The position numbers were made by a program, and so were the translations under genes. DNA of 64,000 nucleotides from Micromonospora tarapacensis (GTDB lineage Bacteria > Actinomycetota > Actinomycetes > Mycobacteriales > Micromonosporaceae). The stretch covers positions 3,893,324 through 3,957,323 of the forward strand of contig NZ_JAHCDI010000004.1 in assembly GCF_019697375.1 (NCBI RefSeq). The letters are read 5' to 3'. This document shows positions 18,509 through 27,090 of the stretch, piece by piece. Position 1 is the first letter of the stretch, and each line of letters opens with the position of its first letter. The notes beneath the pieces were generated by a model. It saw nothing but the letters and a program-made list of their open reading frames with translations, had not been told where the DNA came from and did no database searches.

Positions 18509-19753
18509 ATGCTTCCTGGCCTTCGTACCACTCTTGGGCTGACTCTTCCGCTCACCGTCGCCGCCGTCGTGACCGCGCCGGCACCCGCCCTCGCCGAGCC
18601 GAGCCCGCAGCTGCTCCTCGCCGCGGCCGTCGCGCCCTGCGTGGAGAGCGGTCCCACCGCCGGTGACCAGGCTGTCGCCGACTTCGTCAACCCTCGGCTC
18701 TCCGCCAAGATGCGCAATGCGGTCAGCGCCTACACCGCCTCCTGCCTGCGGGCGGTGGTCACCGCCGTGCAGAAGCGCGGGCTGCCCAAACGCGCCGCGG
18801 TGATCGCGATCACCACCGCGATCGTGGAAAGCTCCATCCGCAACATCAGCGAGGAGGTCGACCATGACAGCCTCGGGATCTTCCAGCAGCGGGCGTCGTG
18901 GGGCTCGCGGTCACAGCGGCTGGACCCGGAGTGGGCCACCAATGCGTTCCTCAACAAGATGATCAGCCTGTACCCGAACGGGGCCTGGCAGACCGCGCCG
19001 ATCGGCGTGGTCTGCCAGCGGGTTCAGGTGTCCGCGTTTCCTGAGCGCTACCAACCGCAGGCCGGCGACGCACAGATTCTGGTCGACGCGGTGTGGCGCC
19101 GTCCGGCTGGGCCGACGGTCGTGTACGACCAGGGCGACGGGACGATGCGGATCTACCGCTGGACCTCCGACGGCAACTCATTCAACCGCGCCACCGACTA
19201 CAACTCCGGAACCTTCGCCCTCAACAACGTCGGAGACCGAGTCGCCTCAGGCGACGTCGACGGCGACGGCCGAGACGACATCGTCATGGCCTACCAAAAC
19301 ACCGACGGCACCTGGGGCCTACACACATTCCTCAACGGCAACGACTGGGACGGCATCTGGTACACCGGCGGCCAGATGAACCTCGACCGCGTCGCCGGCC
19401 GACTCGTCCTCAGCGACGTCAACGGCGACGGCCGCAGCGAACCCGCACTCGTCTACGACATGGGCGACGGAACCATGCGCATCTACCGCTGGACCTCCGA
19501 CGGCAACTCATTCAACCGCGCCACCGACTACAACTCCGGAACCTTCGCCCTCAACAACGTCGGAGACCGAGTCGCCTCAGGCGACGTCGACGGCGACGGC
19601 CGAGACGACATCGTCATGGCCTACCAAAACACCGACGGCACCTGGGGCCTACACACATTCCTCAACGGCAACGACTGGGACGGCATCTGGTACACCGGCG
19701 GCCAGATGAACCTCGACCGCGTCGCCGGCCGACTCGTCCTCGGCAGCTGGTAG
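18509..19753 (+). CDS. Secreted lysozyme-like protein with beta-propeller repeats
   Basis: A 414-aa exported protein. A signal peptide (LGLTLPLTVAAVVTAPAPALA) precedes an alpha-helical domain of about 150 residues with KRAAVIAITTAIVESS and HDSLGIFQQRASWGS, typical of lysozyme-like/lytic transglycosylase folds in actinomycetes; the Glu in IVESS would be the catalytic acid. From base 19100 it has two of the 110-residue propeller repeats of the gene upstream, giving about four blades. The ATG at 18509 has AAGGA five bases upstream. Together the pair looks like two cell-wall hydrolases carrying the same binding module. A strong terminator follows. Confidence 0.8.
   Translation: MLPGLRTTLGLTLPLTVAAVVTAPAPALAEPSPQLLLAAAVAPCVESGPTAGDQAVADFVNPRLSAKMRNAVSAYTASCLRAVVTAVQKRGLPKRAAVIAITTAIVESSIRNISEEVDHDSLGIFQQRASWGSRSQRLDPEWATNAFLNKMISLYPNGAWQTAPIGVVCQRVQVSAFPERYQPQAGDAQILVDAVWRRPAGPTVVYDQGDGTMRIYRWTSDGNSFNRATDYNSGTFALNNVGDRVASGDVDGDGRDDIVMAYQNTDGTWGLHTFLNGNDWDGIWYTGGQMNLDRVAGRLVLSDVNGDGRSEPALVYDMGDGTMRIYRWTSDGNSFNRATDYNSGTFALNNVGDRVASGDVDGDGRDDIVMAYQNTDGTWGLHTFLNGNDWDGIWYTGGQMNLDRVAGRLVLGSW
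19100..19753 (+). repeat. Two 330-bp propeller repeats, set 2
   Basis: A 654-bp block: units start at 19157 and 19487, the last shortened to 267 bp. From CGTCCGGCTGGG at 19100 to the final GGCAGCTGGTAG it matches the block at 17454-18437 except for one missing 330-bp unit. Confidence 0.92.
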
Positions 19754-19758
19754 CAGCA

Positions 19759-19795
19759 CCGGAGGCCCGCCCGGTCGATGCGGGCGGGCCTCCGG
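19759..19795 (+). terminator. Strong terminator after the propeller genes
   Basis: CCGGAGGCCCGCCCG (19759-19773) and CGGGCGGGCCTCCGG (19781-19795) make a perfect 15-bp stem with a seven-base loop, six bases past the stop codon. The 156 bases between it and the sulfotransferase stop hold nothing else I can support. Confidence 0.75.
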
Positions 19796-19951
19796 CGTCG
19801 GTCGGCGGCGCGACGGCGGTGCTCACCGCGGCCGGAGTGTTCCTGAGCGTGGCGGCGGCCGACGACAACCGGTCGCGGCAGTCGACGCTGACCGCCGCGA
19901 CCAGCGCCGCGACGACCGGCACGACGACTGACCGGGCGGGCCGGGGCCGGA

Positions 19952-20899
19952 TCAGCGCGGCCGGGCCGGGCCGCGGTGCAGCCAGGACAGCAGGTCCGGC
20001 GGCGCCAGCGCGGCGGCACGGGCGCGGTACCGGTCCCGGGTCTCCTCGTCGAGCAGGGCGTTGCCCTGGCCAGAGCGACCGCTGCGGAAGAAGGCCCGCC
20101 GGTCCTTCAACACCCCCGCCGGGTCCGGCGCAAGCAGGTCGGCCCGGGCGCGCATCCGATCGAACGTCGCCGCCTCGACCAGGTCGGGCCCGGGCGGTTG
20201 GAGGCCCAGCCGCTCGGCGAGCCGGTGCATCTGCCCGGGCAGGTCGGCACGGAGGTCGTCGTAGTGCACGAGGTGAACGTTGGGCCGGTGGCGGCGGGCC
20301 CAGGCGCCCCGCAGGTGCCACATGACGCCGGGCAGCGAGTCCAACTCGGCCCGGGGGTCCGGATCGGCGTCGATCCAGCGTACGAGCGCCTGCTCGACCG
20401 GCTGCCGGGGGCCGCTCTGCTGCGGCACCGCGGGTTGGCCGGTCAGTTCGGCCAGGCGGGCGCGGTCCAGGTTGACGCTCTGGTGGTGCAGGGACACCGC
20501 CATGTCGAGCGGGTGGCGGGCCACCACCACGTAGTGCGCGCGAGGATCGCCCGGCACGCCGTCCAGCGGGGTGTGGGTCTTGATGAACCGACGGTGCCGC
20601 TGGGCCGCCAGCCGCGCGTACACCACTTCCTGCGGTTCGACCAGCCAGTCCAGCCAGGGTGACAGCTCGGTCAGCGGTGCCGGCAGTTCCGGTGTGCGCA
20701 GCACCAGCAGCGCGCAGACCATCTGCATCCAGGTCGTCCCACTCTTCGAGCGAGTGCTGATCACGATGTCCCCCGGGCGGAAGGGGAACTCCTGCCAGCG
20801 GGCGCTGTCCTCGTCGGCGGACCTGTATCGGGTCAGGGCGTCGGACACCGCGGTGACATTAGTCGGAGAGCTGACACCCCGCCCGGGATTTGCGGCCAC
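19952..20899 (-). CDS. Sulfotransferase
   Basis: A 315-aa cytosolic-type sulfotransferase that would transfer sulfate from PAPS to a hydroxyl or amino group. The 5'-phosphosulfate loop is STRSKSGTTWMQ (about residues 48-59), and the 3'-phosphate site includes VVVARHPLDMAVSLHH. A weak version of the C-terminal RxGxxGxW motif appears as FRSGRSGQGN. The acceptor is unknown; natural-product or cell-surface lipids are usual. Start choice is uncertain: GTG at 20899 has an AGGGGCGG run nearby, and a second GTG lies near 20848. No PAPS synthesis genes are in the window. Confidence 0.85.
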   Translation of the reverse strand: MAANPGRGVSSPTNVTAVSDALTRYRSADEDSARWQEFPFRPGDIVISTRSKSGTTWMQMVCALLVLRTPELPAPLTELSPWLDWLVEPQEVVYARLAAQRHRRFIKTHTPLDGVPGDPRAHYVVVARHPLDMAVSLHHQSVNLDRARLAELTGQPAVPQQSGPRQPVEQALVRWIDADPDPRAELDSLPGVMWHLRGAWARRHRPNVHLVHYDDLRADLPGQMHRLAERLGLQPPGPDLVEAATFDRMRARADLLAPDPAGVLKDRRAFFRSGRSGQGNALLDEETRDRYRARAAALAPPDLLSWLHRGPARPR

Positions 20900-20940
20900 C
20901 CGCCCCTGTGAGCTGGGTAATCGTTTGGCTACATTGAATT

Positions 20941-21541
20941 ATGGTGCCCGCCCGCAGGGGTCGGGCGGAGGAACCGGTCTACCGCCCCGTCCTCGCCGCC
21001 CGGCGAGGAGAGCTGGAGGCCCTCGGCGAGTTGCCCGAGTTGGCGGGATCCGAGTTGGCCCCGCTGGGGTGCGCCGCTGCTACCGGTCATCGGGCTGGCG
21101 GACGGCGAGCGGCGGTTGGCGGCGCTCGGCTTCGCGGCCCGGGCCCACGCCCGGCGGGCCGTGGTTCGGCTGCGGGTCCGTCAGCACCGGACAGGCCCGG
21201 ACACCACCACCGTGGCGGTGGAGCGGATCTGGCGGTACGGACGGCTGGCCCCCGAGCAGTGCGACCTGCTGATCGACTGCGGTGACGTGTGCTGCGCGGC
21301 GGACGTCCGGGCGGTTGAGCCCCGGGTCCGGCGAGCGCTGGGCTGGGCCCGCCGGTACGCCTGGCGCTCGGCGAGCGTGGTGGCCGGCGGCATGCCAGCG
21401 ACGCGCGTGGAGCACCTCGCACCACCTGGCCCACGTGCTGGACGCGCTGGGTCCGGTGGTGCGGGCGGAGCCGGGCGCCCCGGCGCGACGCCGAACCGCC
21501 ACCGCAAGCAGCGCGGCGGGGAGACCCGCCGCGCCGGTTGA
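20941..21541 (+). pseudogene. Eroded beta-family (PF14350-like) gene
   Basis: Fragments in three frames read as one decayed protein. Frame 1 gives YRPVLAARRGELEALGELPE. Frame 2, from about 21070, gives LLPVIGLADGERRLAALGFA and later QCDLLIDCGDV and RYAWRSASVVAGGMPA. Frame 3 then gives HHLAHVLDALGPVVRAE. This order is like that of phage T4 beta-type proteins (beta family) in actinomycetes. At least two frameshifts are required. The family assignment rests on remembered motifs only. Confidence 0.5.
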
Positions 21542-21550
21542 CCGCCGGAT

Positions 21551-21832
21551 CTACTCCTTCTCGCTGAACCCGAACTGCACGACGCCCTCGTCGTCGACGC
21601 TCGCATCGACCGAAGCCTCGCCGAGCAGGTCCGCGGCGTCGGAGTCGAGGAAGATCCGGGCGCCCTGGTTGTCGACCACATGGTCACCGTCCACCGGCGC
21701 GGGGACCAGTTCGACGGTGAGGGAACCGGCCGTGGTGTCCGCGGCGATGCGTACGCCACCACCCTCGGAAACTTCCTGCTGAGCGGCGAGATCACGGATC
21801 ACCAGAACGGCGTTGTCGGTCATCGTGAGCAT
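21551..21832 (-). CDS. IscA/HesB-like protein without cysteines
   Basis: A 93-aa protein with the fold pattern of A-type iron-sulfur carriers: MTDNAVLVIRDLA, GGGVRIAADTTAGSLTVELV, then DNQGARIFLDSDAADLLGEASVDA. The family's three metal-binding cysteines are absent, and there is no Cys in the whole protein, so it should not carry a cluster. Similar Cys-free versions seem to be known in actinobacteria, with unknown role. The ATG at 21832 has GAGGAG about nine bases upstream. The first bases of the leader are otherwise empty. Confidence 0.75.
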   Translation of the reverse strand: MLTMTDNAVLVIRDLAAQQEVSEGGGVRIAADTTAGSLTVELVPAPVDGDHVVDNQGARIFLDSDAADLLGEASVDASVDDEGVVQFGFSEKE

Positions 21833-22133
21833 GGCGGGACTCCTCATGGGTTCTCTCGGCTCCCGGCGCGGACGCATTTTTCGCTTATCCGCCGGCGGGC
21901 CGATATCGGCCCGCGCACCGGCACAGATGTGTCGGCGGCATTCCGCGCTGGCCAAGCCCGGCAGCGTACGGCCGGGCAGTGGCCACCCACCGCCGCATCG
22001 GGGCAGCTCGGGCCCCTTCCACCACCCACGGTGCCCGGTTCAGGGGAATCCGTCAAATAGGCAACCACCGATGCGATGGCGGGCATGACGACCCGCCGGG
22101 CGGGTATCCGTACCGTCGGCCGCGACCCCGGCC
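21833..22133. other. Intergenic stretch, no gene seen
   Basis: About 300 bases between two minus-strand genes. It contains the ribosome binding site and presumably the promoter of the IscA-like gene. I see no conserved frame or strong hairpin here. Confidence 0.5.
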
Positions 22134-22439
22134 TCAGGCGGTGGGTGGCAGTGGAGCGGCGGGGTCGCCGCGTTCGATCAGCGCGGCGATGTCTGCGGCG
22201 TGCAGGCCACGCAGCGTGAGAACCCGGGTGCCCCAGCGGTGCAGGCGGCACGGATGCGGGCTGGCGTCGTTGCGGCAGACCGTGCCCCCCGACCAGTTCC
22301 GGGGCGCGTGCACCACGACGGCCCGGACGGCGAACTGAGCGTCCTCGGCGGTCACGTACGGCGGCAGCGGGATCTCCCGCAGCCCCACTCCGGGCCGCTC
22401 GCCGGTGGGCGGACAGACGGTCCTGCTGCTGTTGTTCAT
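22134..22439 (-). CDS. Small Cys/His protein, CRND/PCRLHRWG family (paralog 1)
   Basis: A 101-aa protein of unknown function. Its core reads AVRAVVVHAPRNWSGG, CRNDASPHPCRLHRWG, then RVLTLRGL and IAALIERG. The same core occurs in proteins at 29370 and 44806, so this is a paralogous family with two invariant Cys and a nearby His, possibly a small metal-binding fold with two flanking helices. It stands alone here. The ATG at 22439 has GGAGG eight bases upstream. No function is proposed. Confidence 0.75.
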   Translation of the reverse strand: MNNSSRTVCPPTGERPGVGLREIPLPPYVTAEDAQFAVRAVVVHAPRNWSGGTVCRNDASPHPCRLHRWGTRVLTLRGLHAADIAALIERGDPAAPLPPTA

Positions 22440-22604
22440 CGGCCTGGCCTCCACACAGGACAGTCGAACACGGACAGCAGGACGTTACGATCCGCCGGAG
22501 ACCGGGTGACGGACAAACTGTCCCGCCGGCTCAGCCGGCCGGCTGGGTGCGCAGCCAACCCGCAGCCGCCCCGACGATGCCGGCTGCGGGCGCTAGATCG
22601 CAGG

Positions 22605-23042
22605 TCAGACGCGTTCGAGCAGCACCACCGGGATCTCCCGGTCGGTCCTGGCCTGGTAGTCGTCGTAGGCCGGCCAGATGGCGGCCATCGCCGGCCACAG
22701 TTGCGCCCGCTCCGGCGCGCTGGCGGTCCGGGATCGGGCGGTGAACCGCTCGGCACCGACCTGCACCTGCACCTGTGGCTCGGCCAACATGTTGAGATAC
22801 CAGGCCGGGTGCCGGGGATCGCCGCCCTGTGAGGCGACCACGGTGTACGCGTCACCGGCCCGGCCGTAGATCAGGGCGGTCCGCCGTAGTGCGCCGCTGC
22901 GCCGGCCACGGGTGGTCAGCAACAACGTGTAGACGCCCGGCCGCCACTCGTGGCCGTCGGCCCCGTCGGTGTCGACGTACCGGTTGATGTGCTCGGCCAC
23001 CCACCCCGTGGGGCTGTCCAGCACCTGTTCACCTGTGGTCAT
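22605..23042 (-). CDS. Deazaflavin (F420)-dependent nitroreductase family protein
   Basis: A 145-aa split-barrel protein of the Ddn/AclJ family, which uses reduced coenzyme F420. Typical segments are YTLLLTTRGRRSGALRRTALIYG, DAYTVVASQGGDPRHPAWYLNML and VQVGAERFTARSRTA. Such proteins reduce quinones, nitro compounds or other electron-poor substrates in the cytoplasm or at the membrane face. The ATG at 23042 is preceded by GGGAGG four bases away. A second member of the family is at 56952. No cofactor-synthesis genes are nearby. Confidence 0.88.
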   Translation of the reverse strand: MTTGEQVLDSPTGWVAEHINRYVDTDGADGHEWRPGVYTLLLTTRGRRSGALRRTALIYGRAGDAYTVVASQGGDPRHPAWYLNMLAEPQVQVQVGAERFTARSRTASAPERAQLWPAMAAIWPAYDDYQARTDREIPVVLLERV

Positions 23043-23150
23043 CGGTCCTCCCGGTTCGTGGTCGATCACCGACCACGCTACTGCTGGACGGCGCCGCTGG
23101 CTGCTCAACCCGCGGTCGGCCGGCCCGGCGGCGGCGCGACCCGACTGCCG

Positions 23151-24077
23151 TCAGCGCAACGCGACGGCCTGCAGGCCGACGTTGCCGCAGTGCCGGGTGA
23201 AGCTCTCCTCCACCGTCCAGGTGAGCAGCAGCCGGCCCCCCTCGGGCGCCCGGAACCGGATGGTCGCCCCGGCGGACCGGCTGGTGTGCCGCTCCTCCAG
23301 CCGCAGCGTCCGGCTGGGGCCGCCGGTCAGCCGCGCCTCCAACCGGCCACGGGCCATCCACACACCGAGGTAGACGGTGGCGGTGCGGTACCGGCCGTCG
23401 GTGGTCACGGCGAGAGTGAAGCCGCTGTCCACCCCGCAGGTGTAGACCCCGTCGGGGGTGGCGTCGACGGACCTCACCGGCGCGCCGTCGCGCCATCGGA
23501 ACATCTCCTGGTTGCCGTCCCAGCCGCGCCGCTCACCCCGGCCGCCCAGGTCGCGGATCTCCGCGGAACCGTCGCGCTTGCGCACCGTCGCCCGATCGCC
23601 ACCCAGCCCCCAGTGCACCCAGTCGCGCTCGCCCGACTCGGTCAGGTCCACCGTCGCCGGGATGTCCACCCGGCTGACGCTCACCGACACCGGCACCGCC
23701 GGTGGCGACGGCGAGGCCGGGGTGGGGCTGGGGCTCGGCGAGCGTTCGCGGGGCCGCAGACCCGGCACGGCCTGACCGGTGGGTTGGTTGCTGGGCAGGC
23801 TCGGGCGGCCGACCACGGCCGGCAGGCCGTCCGGCTCGGCCGGGTCCTCCCCGGTGGGCTCCGACCACCAGTTCACGTAGCCGACCAGGGCCAGCAGGCC
23901 GGCGACGGCCGCGACCGTCTCCACCGCGCCGCGGCGCCGCCTGCGGGCCCGGTCGAGCCGGCGGGCCGAGGCACGGGTCGCGCCCTCCCGACCGGGCGCG
24001 GGCCGCCGGGTCGCCGGGTCGCGGTGCCGGCCGGATCCGCCGCGATCAGTTGCCCGTGCCTGGTCTTCCTCCGCCAC
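23151..24077 (-). CDS. Membrane-anchored protein with C-terminal beta domain
   Basis: A 308-aa protein. A highly basic cytoplasmic N-terminus (about 1-50) leads to one membrane segment (VETVAAVAGLLALVGYVNW), a Pro/Ser-rich extracellular linker, and a domain of about 150 residues with ERDWVHWGLGG and LYLGV-like strands ending in TCGVDSGFTL...RHCGNVGLQAV. This domain pattern resembles carbohydrate-binding or NPCBM-like modules, but the match is weak. The GTG at 24077 has GGAGGG just upstream. Nothing adjacent suggests a partner. Confidence 0.72.
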   Translation of the reverse strand: MAEEDQARATDRGGSGRHRDPATRRPAPGREGATRASARRLDRARRRRRGAVETVAAVAGLLALVGYVNWWSEPTGEDPAEPDGLPAVVGRPSLPSNQPTGQAVPGLRPRERSPSPSPTPASPSPPAVPVSVSVSRVDIPATVDLTESGERDWVHWGLGGDRATVRKRDGSAEIRDLGGRGERRGWDGNQEMFRWRDGAPVRSVDATPDGVYTCGVDSGFTLAVTTDGRYRTATVYLGVWMARGRLEARLTGGPSRTLRLEERHTSRSAGATIRFRAPEGGRLLLTWTVEESFTRHCGNVGLQAVALR

Positions 24078-24200
24078 CGACCCTCCACTTCCGCCGGACC
24101 GGACTCGCGCCGGCACGCTCCACCCGGTTCGCGTGGACGACTCACATTCGCATTGGGGAGACCCTGCGCGCTAGGGCGAAGCCCCCGGTTGGGCCGCGGG

Positions 24201-24797
24201 TCAGCCGCGGATGTCGAAGCCGAGAGCCCGCGCGAGGCTCACGGACTGCACCACGTCGATGACCGTGCCGGCCCGCTGGACCACCGTCGGATCCAGCCCG
24301 GTCAGGTCGCTGCCGCGCAGGTCCGCACCGGACAGCCGGGCACCACGCCACGCCACGTCGGACAGGTCGGCCCCGGTCACCGTCGCCCCCGTCAGGTCGG
24401 CGCCGGACAGGTCGGTCTCCCGCATGCGTACGGCGGTGAACCGCCCGCCGCGCAGATCGGCCCCGGCCAGGGTGACGAACGACCAGTCGCCCCCGGTGAC
24501 CGTCAGCGGTCGCAGGTCGCAGCGATCGAAGGTGCTGCCCACGAGCTTGCAGCCGGTGAACTCCGCCTCGAACAGGTTGCACCGGGTGAAGACGCACCGG
24601 GTGAAGGCCGAATCGGTGTGCCGGGAGACGTTGAACTGCACGTCGCCGAAGGTGCAGCCGTCGAAGACCGCTCCTGCGCTGGTCGCCTCGGTCAGATCCA
24701 GCCGGTGGAAGGTGCAGCCGATGAAATGCCGGTCGGCCAGCTCCTCCGCGTACCAGTCCTCGTCGTGGAAGGTGACGTCCTCGATCGGCTCCGGCAT
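24201..24797 (-). CDS. Pentapeptide-repeat protein
   Basis: A 198-aa protein built of A(D/N)LxX pentapeptides: CTFHRLDLTEA, CNLFEAEFTGCKLVGSTF, and the C-terminal LSGADLTGATVTGADL and ARLSGADLRGSDLTGLD. These fold into a right-handed quadrilateral beta-helix. Some members protect DNA gyrase from quinolones or toxins, but most are unassigned, so no target is claimed. The N-terminus starts with a short non-repeat cap. It is convergent with nothing and diverges from the hydrolase at 24871. Confidence 0.88.
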   Translation of the reverse strand: MPEPIEDVTFHDEDWYAEELADRHFIGCTFHRLDLTEATSAGAVFDGCTFGDVQFNVSRHTDSAFTRCVFTRCNLFEAEFTGCKLVGSTFDRCDLRPLTVTGGDWSFVTLAGADLRGGRFTAVRMRETDLSGADLTGATVTGADLSDVAWRGARLSGADLRGSDLTGLDPTVVQRAGTVIDVVQSVSLARALGFDIRG

Positions 24798-24870
24798 GCG
24801 AGGAGGCTAACCAGTGACACCGACAACGACGCCTTCCCGACCCCCGGTACCGGCCGGTAGGTTCGGTCGG

Positions 24871-26103
24871 GTGAGCATGGCACCCAGCATCGAGCCGGAG
24901 CAGGTCGGCTTCGACCCGGCCCGGTTGTCCCGGATCGACGAGCACTTCGGCGGGTACGTCGACGACGGCCGGCTGGCCGGCTGGCAGGCGGTGGTGACCC
25001 GGCGCGGCGAGATCGTGCACAGCTCGACGTACGGGCTGCGCGACCGCGAGGCCGGCACCGCGGTCGAGCCGGACACCCTCTGGCGGATCTACTCCATGAC
25101 CAAGCCGGTCACCTCGGTGGCGGCGATGATGCTCTGGGAGGAGGGCCGCTTCGAGCTGACCGACGAGGTCGGGCGCTGGCTGCCCGAATTCGCCGACATG
25201 CGGGTCTACTCGAAGGGATCGACGCTCAAGCCGTACACCGTGCCGGCGATCGAGCCGATCCGGGTCTGGCACCTGCTCACCCACACCGCCGGGCTGACGT
25301 ACGGCTTCATGCAGACCTCGGTGGTCGACGGCCTGTACCGCGCCGCCGGCTACGACCTGTACCCACCGACGGAGGTCGACCTGGCCGAGGCGTGCCGGGT
25401 CTTCGGCGAGCTGCCGCTCCTGTTCCAGCCCGGCACCGCCTGGGGATACTCGGTCGCCACCGACGTGCTCGGCCGGCTGATCGAGGTGGTGTCCGGGCAG
25501 AGCCTGGACACCTTCCTCACCGAACGGATCCTGCGCCCGCTGGGCATGGGCGACACCCGCTGGCACGTCGACGGCACCGACGCCGACCGGCTCGCCGCGC
25601 TGTACGCGGCGGACCCGGCGACCGGCCGCGCGGTGCGCCACGACGCGCTCGGTGAGCTGGCGTACGAGAAGCCGACACTGCTCTCCGGTGGCGGCGGGCT
25701 GATCTCGTCGGCCGCCGACTACCACCGGTTCACCCAGCTGCTGCTGCGCGGCGGAGAACTGGACGGGACGCGCCTGCTCGGCCCGCGCACGGTGCGTTTC
25801 ATGGCCCGCAACCAACTGCCCGGCGGTCAGGACCTGGGCACCCTGTCCACCGGCGGGTTCGCCGAGACGACCCTGGACGGCATCGGCTTCGGCCTCGGCT
25901 TCGCGGTGGTGGACGACCCGGTACCGAGCCGGTTGCCGAGCAGCGTCGGAGAGTACTACTGGGGCGGTGTGGCCAGCACCGCGTTCTGGGTCGACCCGGC
26001 GGAGGAGGTCACCGCCATGTTCTTCACCCAGCTGATGCCGTCGAGCACCTGGCCGATCCGGCCGCAGCTGCGCCAGCTGGTCTACTCCGCGCTGGTCGGC
26101 TGA
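24871..26103 (+). CDS. Serine hydrolase, beta-lactamase/esterase family (class C fold)
   Basis: A 410-aa protein with the penicillin-binding/serine esterase fold. The SxxK motif is SMTK (residues 75-78), the second motif is YSV (about 193), and a Gly-rich LLSGGGGLISSA segment precedes the third strand, where the KTG motif is replaced by a family variant (WGGVASTAFW). It has no signal peptide, so it is probably cytoplasmic and likely an esterase or D-aminopeptidase-like hydrolase. The start is the GTG at 24871 or the ATG at 24877; TAGGTT seven bases upstream fits a leaderless promoter. The next gene is 51 bases away on the same strand. Confidence 0.85.
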   Translation: MSMAPSIEPEQVGFDPARLSRIDEHFGGYVDDGRLAGWQAVVTRRGEIVHSSTYGLRDREAGTAVEPDTLWRIYSMTKPVTSVAAMMLWEEGRFELTDEVGRWLPEFADMRVYSKGSTLKPYTVPAIEPIRVWHLLTHTAGLTYGFMQTSVVDGLYRAAGYDLYPPTEVDLAEACRVFGELPLLFQPGTAWGYSVATDVLGRLIEVVSGQSLDTFLTERILRPLGMGDTRWHVDGTDADRLAALYAADPATGRAVRHDALGELAYEKPTLLSGGGGLISSAADYHRFTQLLLRGGELDGTRLLGPRTVRFMARNQLPGGQDLGTLSTGGFAETTLDGIGFGLGFAVVDDPVPSRLPSSVGEYYWGGVASTAFWVDPAEEVTAMFFTQLMPSSTWPIRPQLRQLVYSALVG

Positions 26104-26154
26104 GCGCCGGGATCGCCGTTCCCCCGCCGACCACCGGGCCTGGTCCATAGCCTG

Positions 26155-26805
26155 GTGGACGTGAGCGACATCGTCGTGTTCGGCGCGGGCGGCACCGCCG
26201 GTTCGCGGATCGTCAGCGAGGCGTTCAACCGGGGACACCGGGTGGTGGCCGCGGTACGCCGACCGGAGGCGGACGCGCCGTACCTGCCGGCCGGGGTCCG
26301 GGTCGTCACCGCGGATCCCACCAGCGACCGCAGCGTACGAGAGTTGGCCCCGGAGGCGGACGCGCTGGTCGTGACGATCGGCGGTGGGGCCCGCTCGCTC
26401 TGGCCCGACGCGGCGCGGACCCTGGTCGACGTGCTGCGGTCGATGCCGGCCGCGCCGCGGGTCATCCACGTCGGCGGCGGGGCCACCCTGCTCACGCCGA
26501 CCGGGACCCGCCTGGTGGACGAGCCGGACTTTCCCGACGAGTACCGTGACGCCGCCCTGGGCCAGGCGGAGGCCCTGGAGGTCTACCGTTCCTCGGCCGA
26601 CGGAGTGACCTGGACCTACCTCTGCCCGCCGCCGCTGGAGTTCCACCCGGGCGAGCGCACCGGTCGGTACCGCACCGGCACCGACCGGCCGGTGACCGAC
26701 GCGCAGGGCCGCAGCGTGCTCAGCTATGAGGACCTGGCCGTCGCGGTGCTCGACGAGATCGAGAACCCGCGCTTCCGCAACATGCGTTTCACCGCCGCCT
26801 ACTGA
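26155..26805 (+). CDS. NAD(P)-binding Rossmann protein (atypical SDR)
   Basis: A 216-aa protein with an N-terminal dinucleotide fold (VVFGAGGTAGSRIVSEAFNRGH) and the sequence pattern of NmrA/YwnB-like NAD(P)-dependent reductases: DALVVTIGGGARS, VIHVGGGATLL and a final LSYEDLAVAVLDEIENP. The Tyr-x-x-x-Lys of classical SDRs is not evident, so it may be a redox sensor or a flavin/quinone reductase-like protein. Start is GTG at 26155 or 26161; a TAG-rich hexamer upstream suggests a leaderless message. It probably shares transcription with the hydrolase upstream. Confidence 0.85.
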   Translation: MDVSDIVVFGAGGTAGSRIVSEAFNRGHRVVAAVRRPEADAPYLPAGVRVVTADPTSDRSVRELAPEADALVVTIGGGARSLWPDAARTLVDVLRSMPAAPRVIHVGGGATLLTPTGTRLVDEPDFPDEYRDAALGQAEALEVYRSSADGVTWTYLCPPPLEFHPGERTGRYRTGTDRPVTDAQGRSVLSYEDLAVAVLDEIENPRFRNMRFTAAY

Positions 26806-27090
26806 TTCACGATCTTGGGTATTGCCGGCTCGCCGGAGAGATTCGAGGTCCGCGGAGGCCGGCCATGTGGGTGCGGAACCTGTCGAGCTGACGGCACAAA
26901 CGGATCGCGGGGTTGTCCGATCCCCGGGCGCCTCGCGTGACGGCACAGACGGATCAGCGCGACAGTCGCCGCAGGGGGCAAGCCGCCCACCCGGCGCACG
27001 CGCCCGCCGCGCGGAAGCAAGGCCGCACGGGAGCAAGCCGCCCGCCCGGACGAGAGCAAGCGGCTGCGGCCGAGCCCCGACCAGTCGCGG

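Noticed and set aside
17454..19753. CRISPR or VNTR reading of the 330-bp repeats
   Set aside because: The repeats are in-frame coding units with FG-GAP-like loops and no spacers.
19800..19951. Possible small minus-strand membrane peptide (VVVPVVAALVAAVSVD)
   Set aside because: No ribosome binding site or start, and composition close to a shadow frame.
24142..27036. A 964-codon minus-strand frame across the hydrolase and reductase genes
   Set aside because: Shadow of the + strand genes; only its far end coincides with the pentapeptide gene in another frame.
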